Below are positions 7,919 to 15,493 of a DNA stretch of 41,889 nucleotides, piece by piece (the stretch's first letter is position 1; the number at the start of each line of letters is the position of its first letter). Below the pieces are notes generated by a model. That model saw nothing but the letters and a program-made list of their open reading frames with translations. It had not been told where the DNA came from and did no database searches. Made by a program: the position numbers and the translations under genes. The DNA comes from Candidatus Limimorpha caballi (lineage in GTDB: Bacteria; Bacteroidota; Bacteroidia; Bacteroidales; F082), in NCBI GenBank assembly GCA_018064605.1, contig JAGHUX010000025.1, positions 1 through 41,889 of the forward strand, in the 5' to 3' direction.

Positions 7919-8158
7919 ATGGATGCAAAATTAATGACCACAAATTTGGGCCTCACAAGATACCAGATGCAAATTCTCGAAAGCATTGCCAAGGTCAAAA
8001 ATGATGACGAACTTCGCGAGATACGGAATCTCATCGCTGAATATTTTTCAAAAAAGGCGCTTGATGCAATGGATGGACTTTGTGATGATGGAAACCTGAC
8101 CACGGAAACAGTTGAATCATGGCATTCTCAACATCTTCGCACACCTTACAGGTATTGA
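7919..8158 (+). CDS. Antitoxin-like protein of a PIN toxin-antitoxin pair
   Basis: 79 residues. Helical N-terminal part (QMQILESIAKVKNDDELREIRNLIAEYFSKKALDAMD) and an acidic-to-aromatic tail ending SQHLRTPYRY, a layout common in Bacteroidota antitoxins that bind PIN toxins with an extended C-terminus. It ends eight bases before the PIN gene and has its own promoter box. Inferred role: neutralise the PIN ribonuclease and repress the operon. No DNA-binding motif is obvious, so the repression part is uncertain. Confidence 0.7.
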   Translation: MDAKLMTTNLGLTRYQMQILESIAKVKNDDELREIRNLIAEYFSKKALDAMDGLCDDGNLTTETVESWHSQHLRTPYRY

Positions 8159-8166
8159 AAAACGAG

Positions 8167-8580
8167 ATGGAAAAGATTGTGCTTGACACGAATTGTCTTG
8201 TTTCTTCATTGAAAAGAGACAGCAAATATTATCCGATATGGAGAGATTTCATGTCGGGGAAATACATTCTTTGCGTGTCTGATGACATCCTTGACGAATA
8301 CGAAGAAATTATTGGCAAACTAACTGGCTCGCAGGATATTGCACGCAATGTCATCTCCGCTATTTTAAACAGAAGCAATACAGAGCATGTGGAAGTCTAT
8401 TTTCATTTTCAACTCATAAAATCAGATGTGGATGATAACAAATTTGTTGATTGTGCCATAAAGTCAAATGCTCGTTATATTGTGTCCAATGACCGTCATT
8501 TTCAAATTCTTAAAGATATTCCATTCCCATTTGTTGAAATCATAGACATTGACAGTTTCCTTGAAATCCTGAAAATGTAG
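8167..8580 (+). CDS. PIN-domain ribonuclease toxin (VapC-like)
   Basis: 137 residues from the ATG at 8167; an earlier in-frame ATG at 8119 would overlap the antitoxin gene by 40 bases. PIN features: VLDTNCLVSSL at the start (first catalytic Asp), DDILDEYEEII near 36-46 (acidic Glu/Asp pair), DDNKFVDCAIKSNARYIVSNDRHF near 92-115 (two further acidic residues). This is the COG1569-type PIN fold, expected to cleave RNA with Mg or Mn. Partner of the 79-residue protein upstream. The pair lies exactly between two identical copies of an HNH gene tail. Confidence 0.87.
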   Translation: MEKIVLDTNCLVSSLKRDSKYYPIWRDFMSGKYILCVSDDILDEYEEIIGKLTGSQDIARNVISAILNRSNTEHVEVYFHFQLIKSDVDDNKFVDCAIKSNARYIVSNDRHFQILKDIPFPFVEIIDIDSFLEILKM

Positions 8581-8595
8581 TTGTTGTGTCCTAAA

Positions 8596-8667
8596 AGCGG
8601 GCGCACCATCGCCGAAAACTGCCAGATGCTCTGCCGCGAGTGCAACCGCAGAAAATCAGGAAAGTGA
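8596..8667 (+). pseudogene. HNH endonuclease 3' remnant, copy 2
   Basis: Encodes SGRTIAENCQMLCRECNRRK... to the same TGA as copy 1. Upstream of base 8611 it differs from copy 1 at gga/ggg, aga/cgc and att/atc (synonymous) and ggc/agc (G to S), indicating two diverged HNH genes once existed before the tails became identical. Confidence 0.75.
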
Positions 8668-8689
8668 TTGTGAGAAATCAGCGATTCGT
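8611..8689 (+). repeat. 79-bp perfect direct repeat, right copy
   Basis: Second copy of 7741-7819. Followed by a tract rich in ATTCGT words up to about 8760; nothing coding is seen between it and the korA promoter. Confidence 0.95.
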
Positions 8690-8812
8690 TTGATTCGTCC
8701 GATTCGTGATGAAGTAAATTCGTCCGATTCGTGAAATTCGTGTTGGTTCGTGGTGAAAAAATCTGTGAAAAATAAATTTGAGGCAAACACCTGTTTATAT
8801 TGAAAATAACAT

Positions 8813-8820
8813 TACCTTTG
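8813..8820 (+). promoter_or_regulatory. korAB promoter -7 box
   Basis: TACCTTTG, 80 bases before the korA ATG, implying a leader of about 70 bases. Matches TAnnTTTG; no TTG at the expected -33 spacing. Confidence 0.55.
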
Positions 8821-8900
8821 CACGGAATTTCATGGGCGACCATGTTCGTTGGAAAAATCACATAACAAATTATAAAAGAACAAATTAAATTCAATTTCTT

Positions 8901-10742
8901 ATGGCTAACAGAACAAAAGTTGTAGAACTTGAACACGTTGTCATCCGTTTCGCGGGTGACTCTGGCGACGGTATGCAGCTGACCGGAAACATGTTTTCCG
9001 ATTCAACAGCTCTGGCAGGCAATGACTTCGCCACCTTCCCGGACTATCCGGGCGAAATCCGTCCACCACAAGGCACCGTGTCGGGCGTATCTGGGTTCCA
9101 GGTGCATTTCGGACACAAACCGGTCCACACGACAGGCGACCTCTGCGATGTGCTCGTCGCAATGAACCCCGCTTCAATCAAGGCCAACATGCGCTGGCTC
9201 AAACCTGGCACGACAATCATCTTCGACATCGACTCGTTGAATGACAAGGCTTTGGAGAAGGCCGGCTACACATCAGATCCTACACAGGACGATACACTCA
9301 GTCAGTACAAACTCGTCAAGGCCCCGATCACCTCACTGACACTCGAGGCTCTGAAAGACTTCGGCTGGGACCGCAAGGCCATGCTCAAATCAAAGAACAT
9401 GTTCGCGCTCGGCATTGTGATGTACCTCTTCAACCGTGACATCACCATGCTCAACGCATATTTCAACAATAAATTCAAGAACAAACCGGATGTCATCAAG
9501 GCCAACCAGGAAGTCGTCGCGGCCGGTTACAGCTACGCCGACGCGATGGAGATCTTCGCCAACACATACCGCATCGAACCGGCCGACCTTCAGAAAGGCA
9601 AGTACCGTGACATCACTGGTAACGTGGCGGCGGCATGGGGCTTGATGGCTGCTGCTGAGCGTTCGGGACGCCAGCTCTTCTGCGGCTCGTATCCTATCAC
9701 TCCCGCAACCGACATCCTCGCCGAACTCACGAAGTACAAGAACCTGAAAGTCAAGGCTTATCAGGCTGAAGACGAGATCGCGGGCATCACCTCGTCACTC
9801 GGAGCCGCATTCGCCGGCTGCCTCGCAGTCACCACGACATCAGGCCCAGGCCTCTCGCTTAAGTCAGAAGCCCTCGGCCTCGCGGTCATGACAGAGCTCC
9901 CGCTCGTCCTCATCGACGTGCAGCGCGGCGGCCCTTCGACAGGCCTCCCGACAAAGGCCGAGCAGAGCGACCTCATGCAGGCACTCTACGGACGTAACGG
10001 CGACGCACCTCTCATCGTCATCGCGGCACGCAGCTCGGCTGACTGTTTCTACACAGCATACGAGGCCTGCAAGCTCGCAATGGAACACATGACACCTGTC
10101 ATCATGCTGTCAGACGGCTCACTCGGCAACGGTTCGGAGATATTCCGCATCCCGAGAGTGGCCGACCTCCCGGCAATCGTTCCTCCTATCGCTAAAGCAA
10201 ACGACCCTGAATATCAGCCATATAAACGTAACGAGGAGACACTCGCACGTCAGTGGGCACTGCCTGGGACAGAAGGTCTCCGCCACCGCATCGGCGGCCT
10301 CGAGAAAGCCGACGGCCTCGGCAACCTCACCACAGAGCCTAAGAACCACGAGCGCATGACCTACCTCCGCGAGGAGAAAGTGAACCGCGTGGCTAACTAC
10401 ATCGCTGAACAGGAAATAACAGGCGACCCGAACGCTGACCTCCTCGTCGTCAGCTGGGGCGGCACCTACGGCGTTGTCCTCTCGGTCGTCGAGAAGATGC
10501 TCGAAGAAGGCAAGTCGGTGGCTCACGCACACTTCCGCCACATCATGCCACTGCCGAAGAACACACATGAAGTCCTTTCAGGACATAAGAAAATCATCGT
10601 CGTTGAGAACAACAGAGGCCAGTTCGCGAACTACCTCAGAGAGAAACAGCCTGACTTCAGATACGAACAGTACAACAAAGTCCAGGGTCTCCCATTCCTC
10701 ACGGCGGAATTGGAAGATAAGTTTAATGACCTTTTAAAATAA
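8901..10742 (+). CDS. korA: 2-oxoacid:ferredoxin oxidoreductase, fused gamma-alpha subunit
   Basis: 613 residues. Residues 1-190 form the gamma (catalytic) domain, beginning VVIRFAGDSGDGMQLTG; about 200-600 form the alpha domain, with GSYPITPATDILAEL, the DEIAGITSSLGAAFAG region and TTTSGPGLSLKSEA typical of pyruvate- or 2-oxoglutarate-ferredoxin oxidoreductases. The gamma-alpha fusion plus a separate beta subunit is the common Bacteroidota form, usually annotated KorA. The complex oxidatively decarboxylates 2-oxoglutarate to succinyl-CoA, or the reverse, reducing ferredoxin. The stop and the korB start share a base (TAATG at 10740-10744). The exact 2-oxoacid cannot be proved from sequence. 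Confidence 0.92.
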   Translation: MANRTKVVELEHVVIRFAGDSGDGMQLTGNMFSDSTALAGNDFATFPDYPGEIRPPQGTVSGVSGFQVHFGHKPVHTTGDLCDVLVAMNPASIKANMRWLKPGTTIIFDIDSLNDKALEKAGYTSDPTQDDTLSQYKLVKAPITSLTLEALKDFGWDRKAMLKSKNMFALGIVMYLFNRDITMLNAYFNNKFKNKPDVIKANQEVVAAGYSYADAMEIFANTYRIEPADLQKGKYRDITGNVAAAWGLMAAAERSGRQLFCGSYPITPATDILAELTKYKNLKVKAYQAEDEIAGITSSLGAAFAGCLAVTTTSGPGLSLKSEALGLAVMTELPLVLIDVQRGGPSTGLPTKAEQSDLMQALYGRNGDAPLIVIAARSSADCFYTAYEACKLAMEHMTPVIMLSDGSLGNGSEIFRIPRVADLPAIVPPIAKANDPEYQPYKRNEETLARQWALPGTEGLRHRIGGLEKADGLGNLTTEPKNHERMTYLREEKVNRVANYIAEQEITGDPNADLLVVSWGGTYGVVLSVVEKMLEEGKSVAHAHFRHIMPLPKNTHEVLSGHKKIIVVENNRGQFANYLREKQPDFRYEQYNKVQGLPFLTAELEDKFNDLLK

Positions 10743-11785
10743 TGAATACCATGGAAAACACAAATATCGACAATCAGGTTATTAATCTTACAAAAGAAGA
10801 TTTCGTAAGCGACCAGATAGTGAAATGGTGCCCGGGCTGCGGCGACCACGCTATCCTCAAGGCAGTTGAAGACGTTTTCCCGAAACTCGGCAGGAGAAAA
10901 GAAGACATCGTCGTCGTCTCGGGTATCGGCTGCTCATCACGTTTCCCATATTACATGAACACATACGGGTTCCACAGCATCCACGGCCGCGCCTGCGCCA
11001 TCGCGACGGGCGTGAAGCTCGCCAACCCTAACCTCTCAGTGTGGATCGTCACCGGCGACGGCGACTGCACCGCCATCGGTGGAAACCACTTCATCCACGC
11101 CGTCCGCCGTAATATGGACATGAACCTCCTCCTTTTCAACAACCGCATCTACGGCATGACAAAAGGACAGTTCTCACCTTGCACATTCCGCGGCACGGTC
11201 ACGAAGACCTCACCGCAAGGGACATACGAAGACCCGTTCAACGTCGGCGCACTCGTCATCGGCGCAGGCGGACAGTTCTTCGCACGCGGCGTTGACATCA
11301 ACACGAAGGATCTCACCGAGACTTGCATGGCGGCGAAGAACCACGACGGCATGTCGGTCGTCGAGGTGTTCCAGAACTGCATGATCTTCTCGAACGGCGT
11401 CCACGCCAACATCACTGCTCCTGATGTCCGCGAAGACATGCAGGTGAAATGTGTTGACGGCCAGCCTCTTATCTTCGGCAAGAACCGCGATAAAGGTATC
11501 CGCCTTAACGGAAACAGCCTCGAAGTCGTCACAATCGGCGAGAACGGCATCACCGAAAAGGACATCCTCGTCCACGACGCAAAGGAGAAGAGCACCGGCA
11601 TCCACATGATGCTCGCGCAGATGATGCCGCCTCAATATCCTGTGGCGATGGGCGTCATCCGCAACGTCGATGCCCCGACCTACGACGACTGCCTCACTGA
11701 TGTCATCGCCAACGAATCGGCGAAGGCGAAGATCCAGACCGTTGACGACCTGCTCAATTCAGGCACGACCTGGACGATTGAATAA
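10742..11785 (+). CDS. korB: 2-oxoacid:ferredoxin oxidoreductase beta subunit
   Basis: 347 residues. The TPP-binding subunit: WCPGCGDHAILKAV near residue 30 (CxxC for part of the Fe-S ligation), GIGCSSRFPYYMNTYGFHSIHGRA near 62-85, and the TPP/Mg motif GDGDCTAIGGNHFIHA...NN near 105-135. The ATG at 10742 overlaps the korA stop; an ATG three codons later is an alternative start. A strong hairpin terminator closes the operon at 11846-11878. Partner electron carrier could be the 55-residue ferredoxin encoded at 4212-4379. Confidence 0.92.
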   Translation: MNTMENTNIDNQVINLTKEDFVSDQIVKWCPGCGDHAILKAVEDVFPKLGRRKEDIVVVSGIGCSSRFPYYMNTYGFHSIHGRACAIATGVKLANPNLSVWIVTGDGDCTAIGGNHFIHAVRRNMDMNLLLFNNRIYGMTKGQFSPCTFRGTVTKTSPQGTYEDPFNVGALVIGAGGQFFARGVDINTKDLTETCMAAKNHDGMSVVEVFQNCMIFSNGVHANITAPDVREDMQVKCVDGQPLIFGKNRDKGIRLNGNSLEVVTIGENGITEKDILVHDAKEKSTGIHMMLAQMMPPQYPVAMGVIRNVDAPTYDDCLTDVIANESAKAKIQTVDDLLNSGTTWTIE

Positions 11786-11845
11786 CCGCACAACCATTAT
11801 CCGGTGTCATGGTTCGCCATGCTGCCGCAGGTTGATAATTTTGTT

Positions 11846-11878
11846 AAAAAATTCCGTTCTTATTGGACGGAATTTTTT
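11846..11878 (+). terminator. korAB intrinsic terminator
   Basis: AAAAAATTCCGT (11846-11857) pairs with ACGGAATTTTTT (11867-11878), ending in a T-run. The next gene's -7 box TATTTTTG (11878-11885) begins on its last base, so the terminator and the next promoter are fused. Confidence 0.85.
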
Positions 11879-11885
11879 ATTTTTG
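11878..11885 (+). promoter_or_regulatory. Restriction-modification operon -7 box
   Basis: TATTTTTG, 16 bases before the endonuclease ATG at 11902, giving a very short leader. Confidence 0.55.
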
Positions 11886-11901
11886 CAAAAAAAAGTTAAA
11901 T

Positions 11902-12807
11902 ATGAACTTGCAATTAATAAATAATATCACGAACAAGTACGGCATAATAGTTACTGAATTAATTGAGAATACTAAAGCAAGTGAAAATTATGTTAGAACT
12001 ATATTCAAACAAGTCGGTGGATTCGTTTGGCATACTGTTGTCCCATATCAATATAGAAGGTCAGGATTGTATCTTGAAACAGAAAAAGATGTTGCTGAGT
12101 ATTTAGTAGACATAAGACCCTATTTCACAAAAGAAGCAATGGACGAATGGAGACAGAAAGAATGGTTAAGTTGGCAAAATAGGAATGCAGATGTGACAAT
12201 AGAATTTTTTAAGGTTCTATTGTCTTTAAAGGAAGAGACGGAATTTCCAGCCAATGACAATCCAGCGAGAAGAATTCAAGATATTAAAGATTTTGGATAT
12301 ACAATTGCTTCAATTCCAAATAGTTCTGGACGAAAAACGAGTCGTATTATGTTACCAATCCCATTGTATGAAATGATGGGCTATGAGACTTTCACTCAGA
12401 AGTTCAAAAATAGAGTAATAAAATTGTTAAGTGGAATAAATGCATATGAGGCAAGGGAAACAACACATAGAGGACTCATACCTGACCATAAATTTTCAGA
12501 GGTTAGATGGGATGAAGATACCAAGGATGTCAATGATGATAATATGACAGACGAGGAAATAATTAATAAATTTCAACTACTTGATAATCAGCGGAATCAG
12601 CAAAAGCGCGAGGTCTGTAGAAAATGTTTTCAGAGTGGCATACGTGGCAGTATATATGGAATAGATTTCTTTTATTACGGAGACAAAAGATGGGATAAAA
12701 AGATTCCAAAAGTTGGTAAGGCTGCGGAAAAGGGATGTTATGGATGCCCGTGGTATGATATTGAGGCATGGAGAAAAGCATTGAATGATAAAATTGCTGA
12801 AAAATGA
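11902..12807 (+). CDS. Type II restriction endonuclease, likely HNH-like
   Basis: 301 residues from the ATG at 11902 (an in-frame TTG at 11863 lies inside the terminator). The identification rests mainly on the directly coupled C5 methyltransferase. Candidate active site: THRGLIPDHKFSEVRW (residues 188-203) followed by FQLLDNQRNQQK (224-235). The DH plus FQLL-x3-N-x2-K spacing resembles a beta-beta-alpha-metal HNH core; alternatively PDHK could be read as a PD-(D/E)xK remnant. Two Cys pairs, C239/C242 and C279/C282, form a probable zinc site near the C-terminus, ending CPWYDIEAWRKALN. Strongly AT-rich compared with flanking core genes. The stop overlaps the methyltransferase start as ATGA (12804-12807). 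Specificity unknown. Confidence 0.75.
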   Translation: MNLQLINNITNKYGIIVTELIENTKASENYVRTIFKQVGGFVWHTVVPYQYRRSGLYLETEKDVAEYLVDIRPYFTKEAMDEWRQKEWLSWQNRNADVTIEFFKVLLSLKEETEFPANDNPARRIQDIKDFGYTIASIPNSSGRKTSRIMLPIPLYEMMGYETFTQKFKNRVIKLLSGINAYEARETTHRGLIPDHKFSEVRWDEDTKDVNDDNMTDEEIINKFQLLDNQRNQQKREVCRKCFQSGIRGSIYGIDFFYYGDKRWDKKIPKVGKAAEKGCYGCPWYDIEAWRKALNDKIAEK

Positions 12808-14126
12808 CAAATATAAAAACTTTTGGTAGTTTGTGTGCTGGTATTGAAGCTGCGAGTCTTGTCCTTGAACCGATGGGGCTTAAACCATTATGGGTGTCTG
12901 AAATTGCACCATTCCCAAAACATTTTTTAAAGGAGAAATACGGATATATTAACAATGTAGGGGATATGAATGATATTCCTGATAAAATTGTTAATAAAAT
13001 AATAGAATGTCCGGATTTTCTTTGTGGTGGTACGCCATGCCAGGCATTTTCTTTGGCTGGTTGGAAAAATGGTTTAAACGATTCAAGAGGACAGTTGACG
13101 TTGAAATATATAGAAATATTGAATGCTATAGATGAAATCAGAAAAACTGACGGGAAAAATGAAACTGTGTTTTTTTGGGAGAATGTTGAAGGTGTCCTTA
13201 AGGATAAAACCAATGCTTTTGGATGCTTTTTAGCAGGTTTAGCAGGATTGAACGCTCCAATTGTGGTTGATAAATGGTCTAGTGCTGGTGTGTTGCATGG
13301 ACCAAAAAGAAATATAGCATGGAGAGTTCTTGACAGCAAATATTTTGGTCTTCCTCAACAGAGGAAGAGATTGTATGTTTTAGGTGGTGGAAAAGATTAT
13401 TTTCCTGAAAACTATTTGTTTGAAAAAGGGGAATATATGTGTGATCCAATGAAAAAGGATACTACATATTATACGTTTACTTTTTTTGAAGAGCAATCAC
13501 ATTATGGACAAGAACAATCTGAATTGAAAAAAAATATTAATGGAAATTCAGTTGAAGTTTTTCGTGCATATTCAGATTGTTTATATGCAGCGTATGGGAC
13601 AAAATGGAATGGAAATGCAGCAGCATTTAATGGCTCGTTGTTTGTTTCTCAAAATGATAGGTTGAGAAGATTGACACCTTTGGAATGTGAAAGATTGATG
13701 GGATTTCCAGATGACTATACGCTTTTGGACGGCTGTAAAGATACTAATAGATATCAAGCTGTTGGAAATTCATGGGCTGTTCCGGTTATACGGTGGCTGG
13801 CAAATAGAATTTTAAATGGTTTTGAATTAATTGATTTGTCCAAAGTTAGGCATACTATTGTTGATTCTGCTGAATTATATATGTTAAATGAATTTAATAT
13901 GGTTTCTTATGATGAGTATATTAATGCTTCGCATTATCCATATCAATATAAATTGAAAAATATGATTGATATTGTGGATGTAAACGCTGATGAGAGATTT
14001 TATATATCAGTAAAGGGGTGTGCTGGCATTTTACGTCGCAAAATAGAAAGAAATGCCGGTATGAATAAACGTTTAGAGATTGTGTTAAGAAACATTGTAC
14101 AGACAACAAATACTTTCGATCAATGA
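12804..14126 (+). CDS. DNA (cytosine-5)-methyltransferase
   Basis: 440 residues with the ordered C5-MTase motifs: SAM site FGSLCAGIEAAS (7-18), catalytic PCQAFS (Cys79), ENVEGV (126-131), QQRKRLYVLG (185-194), RRLTPLECERLMGFPDDY (288-305) and AVGNSWAVPV (319-328). Between motifs VIII and IX lies a short target-recognition region (about 200-285). A C-terminal extension of about 110 residues (332-440) continues beyond motif X and is unusual; a basic segment (RRKIERNAGMNKRLEIVLR) there may contact DNA. Protects host DNA from the upstream endonuclease. Low GC. Its TGA overlaps the next gene's ATG (14123-14126), unusual for an acquired cassette beside a core gene. Confidence 0.93.
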   Translation: MTNIKTFGSLCAGIEAASLVLEPMGLKPLWVSEIAPFPKHFLKEKYGYINNVGDMNDIPDKIVNKIIECPDFLCGGTPCQAFSLAGWKNGLNDSRGQLTLKYIEILNAIDEIRKTDGKNETVFFWENVEGVLKDKTNAFGCFLAGLAGLNAPIVVDKWSSAGVLHGPKRNIAWRVLDSKYFGLPQQRKRLYVLGGGKDYFPENYLFEKGEYMCDPMKKDTTYYTFTFFEEQSHYGQEQSELKKNINGNSVEVFRAYSDCLYAAYGTKWNGNAAAFNGSLFVSQNDRLRRLTPLECERLMGFPDDYTLLDGCKDTNRYQAVGNSWAVPVIRWLANRILNGFELIDLSKVRHTIVDSAELYMLNEFNMVSYDEYINASHYPYQYKLKNMIDIVDVNADERFYISVKGCAGILRRKIERNAGMNKRLEIVLRNIVQTTNTFDQ

Positions 14127-14707
14127 AAAAATCTTTCAAACCAGGCACAATGCTCTACCCGCTGCCGGTGGTGATGGTCAGCTGCGGCGACAGCCCCGAT
14201 AATTACAATATCATAACGGTCGCGTGGACGGGGACGATCTGCTCCGACCCGCCGATGTGTTTCATCTCCGTGAGGAAAGAACGCCACTCGCATGACATCA
14301 TATTGAAAAACAAGGAGTTCGTGATAAACCTCACCACCGACCCGCTCTGTAAGGCCACCGACTGGTGCGGCGTGCGCTCCGGCAAGGACCACAATAAATT
14401 CAAGGAGATGCATCTCACACCGGAGAAGGCGCAGGTGGTGAAAGCCCCGCTGATTGCCGAGTCGCCGGTGAATATCGAATGCAAAGTGGTTGAAGTCAAG
14501 GAGTTGGGCTCGCACGACATGTTCATCGCCGAAGTCGTGGCCGTCAACGGCGACGAGAAATATTTCGACCCGTCAACAGGACAGTTCCAGCTCAACCAGG
14601 CGGAGCTTATAACATATTCGCACGGGAAGTATTACACCTTGGGCGAGAAAATCGGCAAGTTCGGGTTCTCCGTCGAGAAAAGACAGCATAAACGAGTCCA
14701 AAAATGA
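14123..14707 (+). CDS. Flavin reductase-like protein (FMN-binding split barrel)
   Basis: 194 residues. Pattern of the flavin reductase/DIM6-NTAB family: start PGTMLYPLPVVMVSCG, then NIITVAWTGTICSDPPMCFISVRKERHSHDII (FMN phosphate and ring contacts) and FVINLTT at about residues 72-78. Such proteins bind FMN and reduce flavin with NAD(P)H, or act in unknown oxidoreductions; a specific partner is not evident. GC-rich with core codon use, in sharp contrast to the AT-rich methyltransferase whose stop overlaps its ATG. A small hairpin (AGTGCCT/AGGCACT, 14714-14730) follows the stop. Confidence 0.85.
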   Translation: MKKSFKPGTMLYPLPVVMVSCGDSPDNYNIITVAWTGTICSDPPMCFISVRKERHSHDIILKNKEFVINLTTDPLCKATDWCGVRSGKDHNKFKEMHLTPEKAQVVKAPLIAESPVNIECKVVEVKELGSHDMFIAEVVAVNGDEKYFDPSTGQFQLNQAELITYSHGKYYTLGEKIGKFGFSVEKRQHKRVQK

Positions 14708-14713
14708 CGGTAC

Positions 14714-14730
14714 AGTGCCTGTAAGGCACT
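14714..14730 (+). repeat. Short hairpin after flavin reductase
   Basis: AGTGCCT-GTA-AGGCACT, seven base pairs with a three-base loop, not followed by a T-run; probably an intergenic palindrome rather than an efficient terminator. Confidence 0.5.
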
Positions 14731-14753
14731 ACTTGAATAACCGGGTACATGGA

Positions 14754-14810
14754 GGCGAAGCCGATACGTGTCCGGCAACAGAAACGGCGAAGCCGACATG
14801 TGTCCGGCAA
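14754..14810 (+). repeat. Two 25-bp direct repeats
   Basis: GGCGAAGCCGA...GTGTCCGGCAA occurs at 14754-14778 and 14786-14810, differing at two C/T positions. It lies just upstream of the next gene's ATG at 14828. Confidence 0.85.
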
Positions 14811-14827
14811 AGAAAAAAATAAAAGTT

Positions 14828-15457
14828 ATGGATTATATAAAAATAAAAGGTCTCTCGAAAGACGAAGTTAAAGGGTTGGTGAAGGAATGGCTGAAACTGT
14901 ATCCGCATTCCTTCAATCCGGAAGTGAATTTCTGGTTTTATGAAACAACTGACAATCAAATTGTTGTGGGGCTTCACGATGATTTGAGCACATTGGCGGT
15001 CAGCTTGCTGGTCATTTATCTCAATTCCGCCAAGGAACAAAATGGCGAGTCGAAAGATGTTGATGTCGCGGCGTTTGTCACTGTTAACGACAACGAAATT
15101 CTCCTGAAACAGAACTACGGCCGCCGCGCGAAGATCTATGCGAAAGGTCTGGAAGGCGACAACACATCGGTGATTCTGCTTCTTGAGAACAACTACTGCG
15201 TTGAATACCGTTTCAAAGGTCACGCCAAGCAGATCAAGAACTCTGGCTTGGTCTTTGAGGAACCTGAGATTTCCGTTCCTGAGGAGAAGGATGAAGTCGT
15301 TGTCGGTGATGTAGTTCCGAAGACGAATGTTGTGGAGGAGTCGTTGTCGCCCGAGGCATCGCCGCTCAAGAAACTGATGTGGTACACCATCTGCGGCGTC
15401 GTGGGCCTCGCCATCGGATTCATGCTTGTGTATTTCTATTATTGGAAAGGTAATTAG
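14828..15457 (+). CDS. Unknown tail-anchored protein
   Basis: 209 residues from the ATG at 14828 (an in-frame ATG at 14768 would make the 25-bp repeats coding). No family recognised. Residues 1-145 look globular and cytoplasmic; 150-185 are acidic and proline/valine-rich (EEPEISVPEEKDEVV), a likely linker; a single hydrophobic segment WYTICGVVGLAIGFMLVYFYYW lies near residues 184-205 right at the C-terminus, with no signal peptide, so C-tail membrane anchoring is inferred. Followed closely by tilS, separated only by a TTAGGAG-type repeat. Function unknown. Confidence 0.75.
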   Translation: MDYIKIKGLSKDEVKGLVKEWLKLYPHSFNPEVNFWFYETTDNQIVVGLHDDLSTLAVSLLVIYLNSAKEQNGESKDVDVAAFVTVNDNEILLKQNYGRRAKIYAKGLEGDNTSVILLLENNYCVEYRFKGHAKQIKNSGLVFEEPEISVPEEKDEVVVGDVVPKTNVVEESLSPEASPLKKLMWYTICGVVGLAIGFMLVYFYYWKGN

Positions 15458-15493
15458 GAGTTTGAGGTTATTAGGAGTTTAAGGTGATTAGGA
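15453..15493 (+). repeat. Short TTAGGAGTTT array containing the tilS start
   Basis: Two to three degenerate copies of ATTAGGAGTTTGAGG/TTAAGG run from the stop of the unknown gene into the first codons of tilS; the tilS GTG at 15484 is part of the array. Confidence 0.7.

Noticed and set aside
8119..8580. Longer PIN toxin start at 8119
   Set aside because: Would overlap the antitoxin by 40 bases and add a non-conserved N-terminus; the ATG at 8167 starts directly before the conserved VLDTN.
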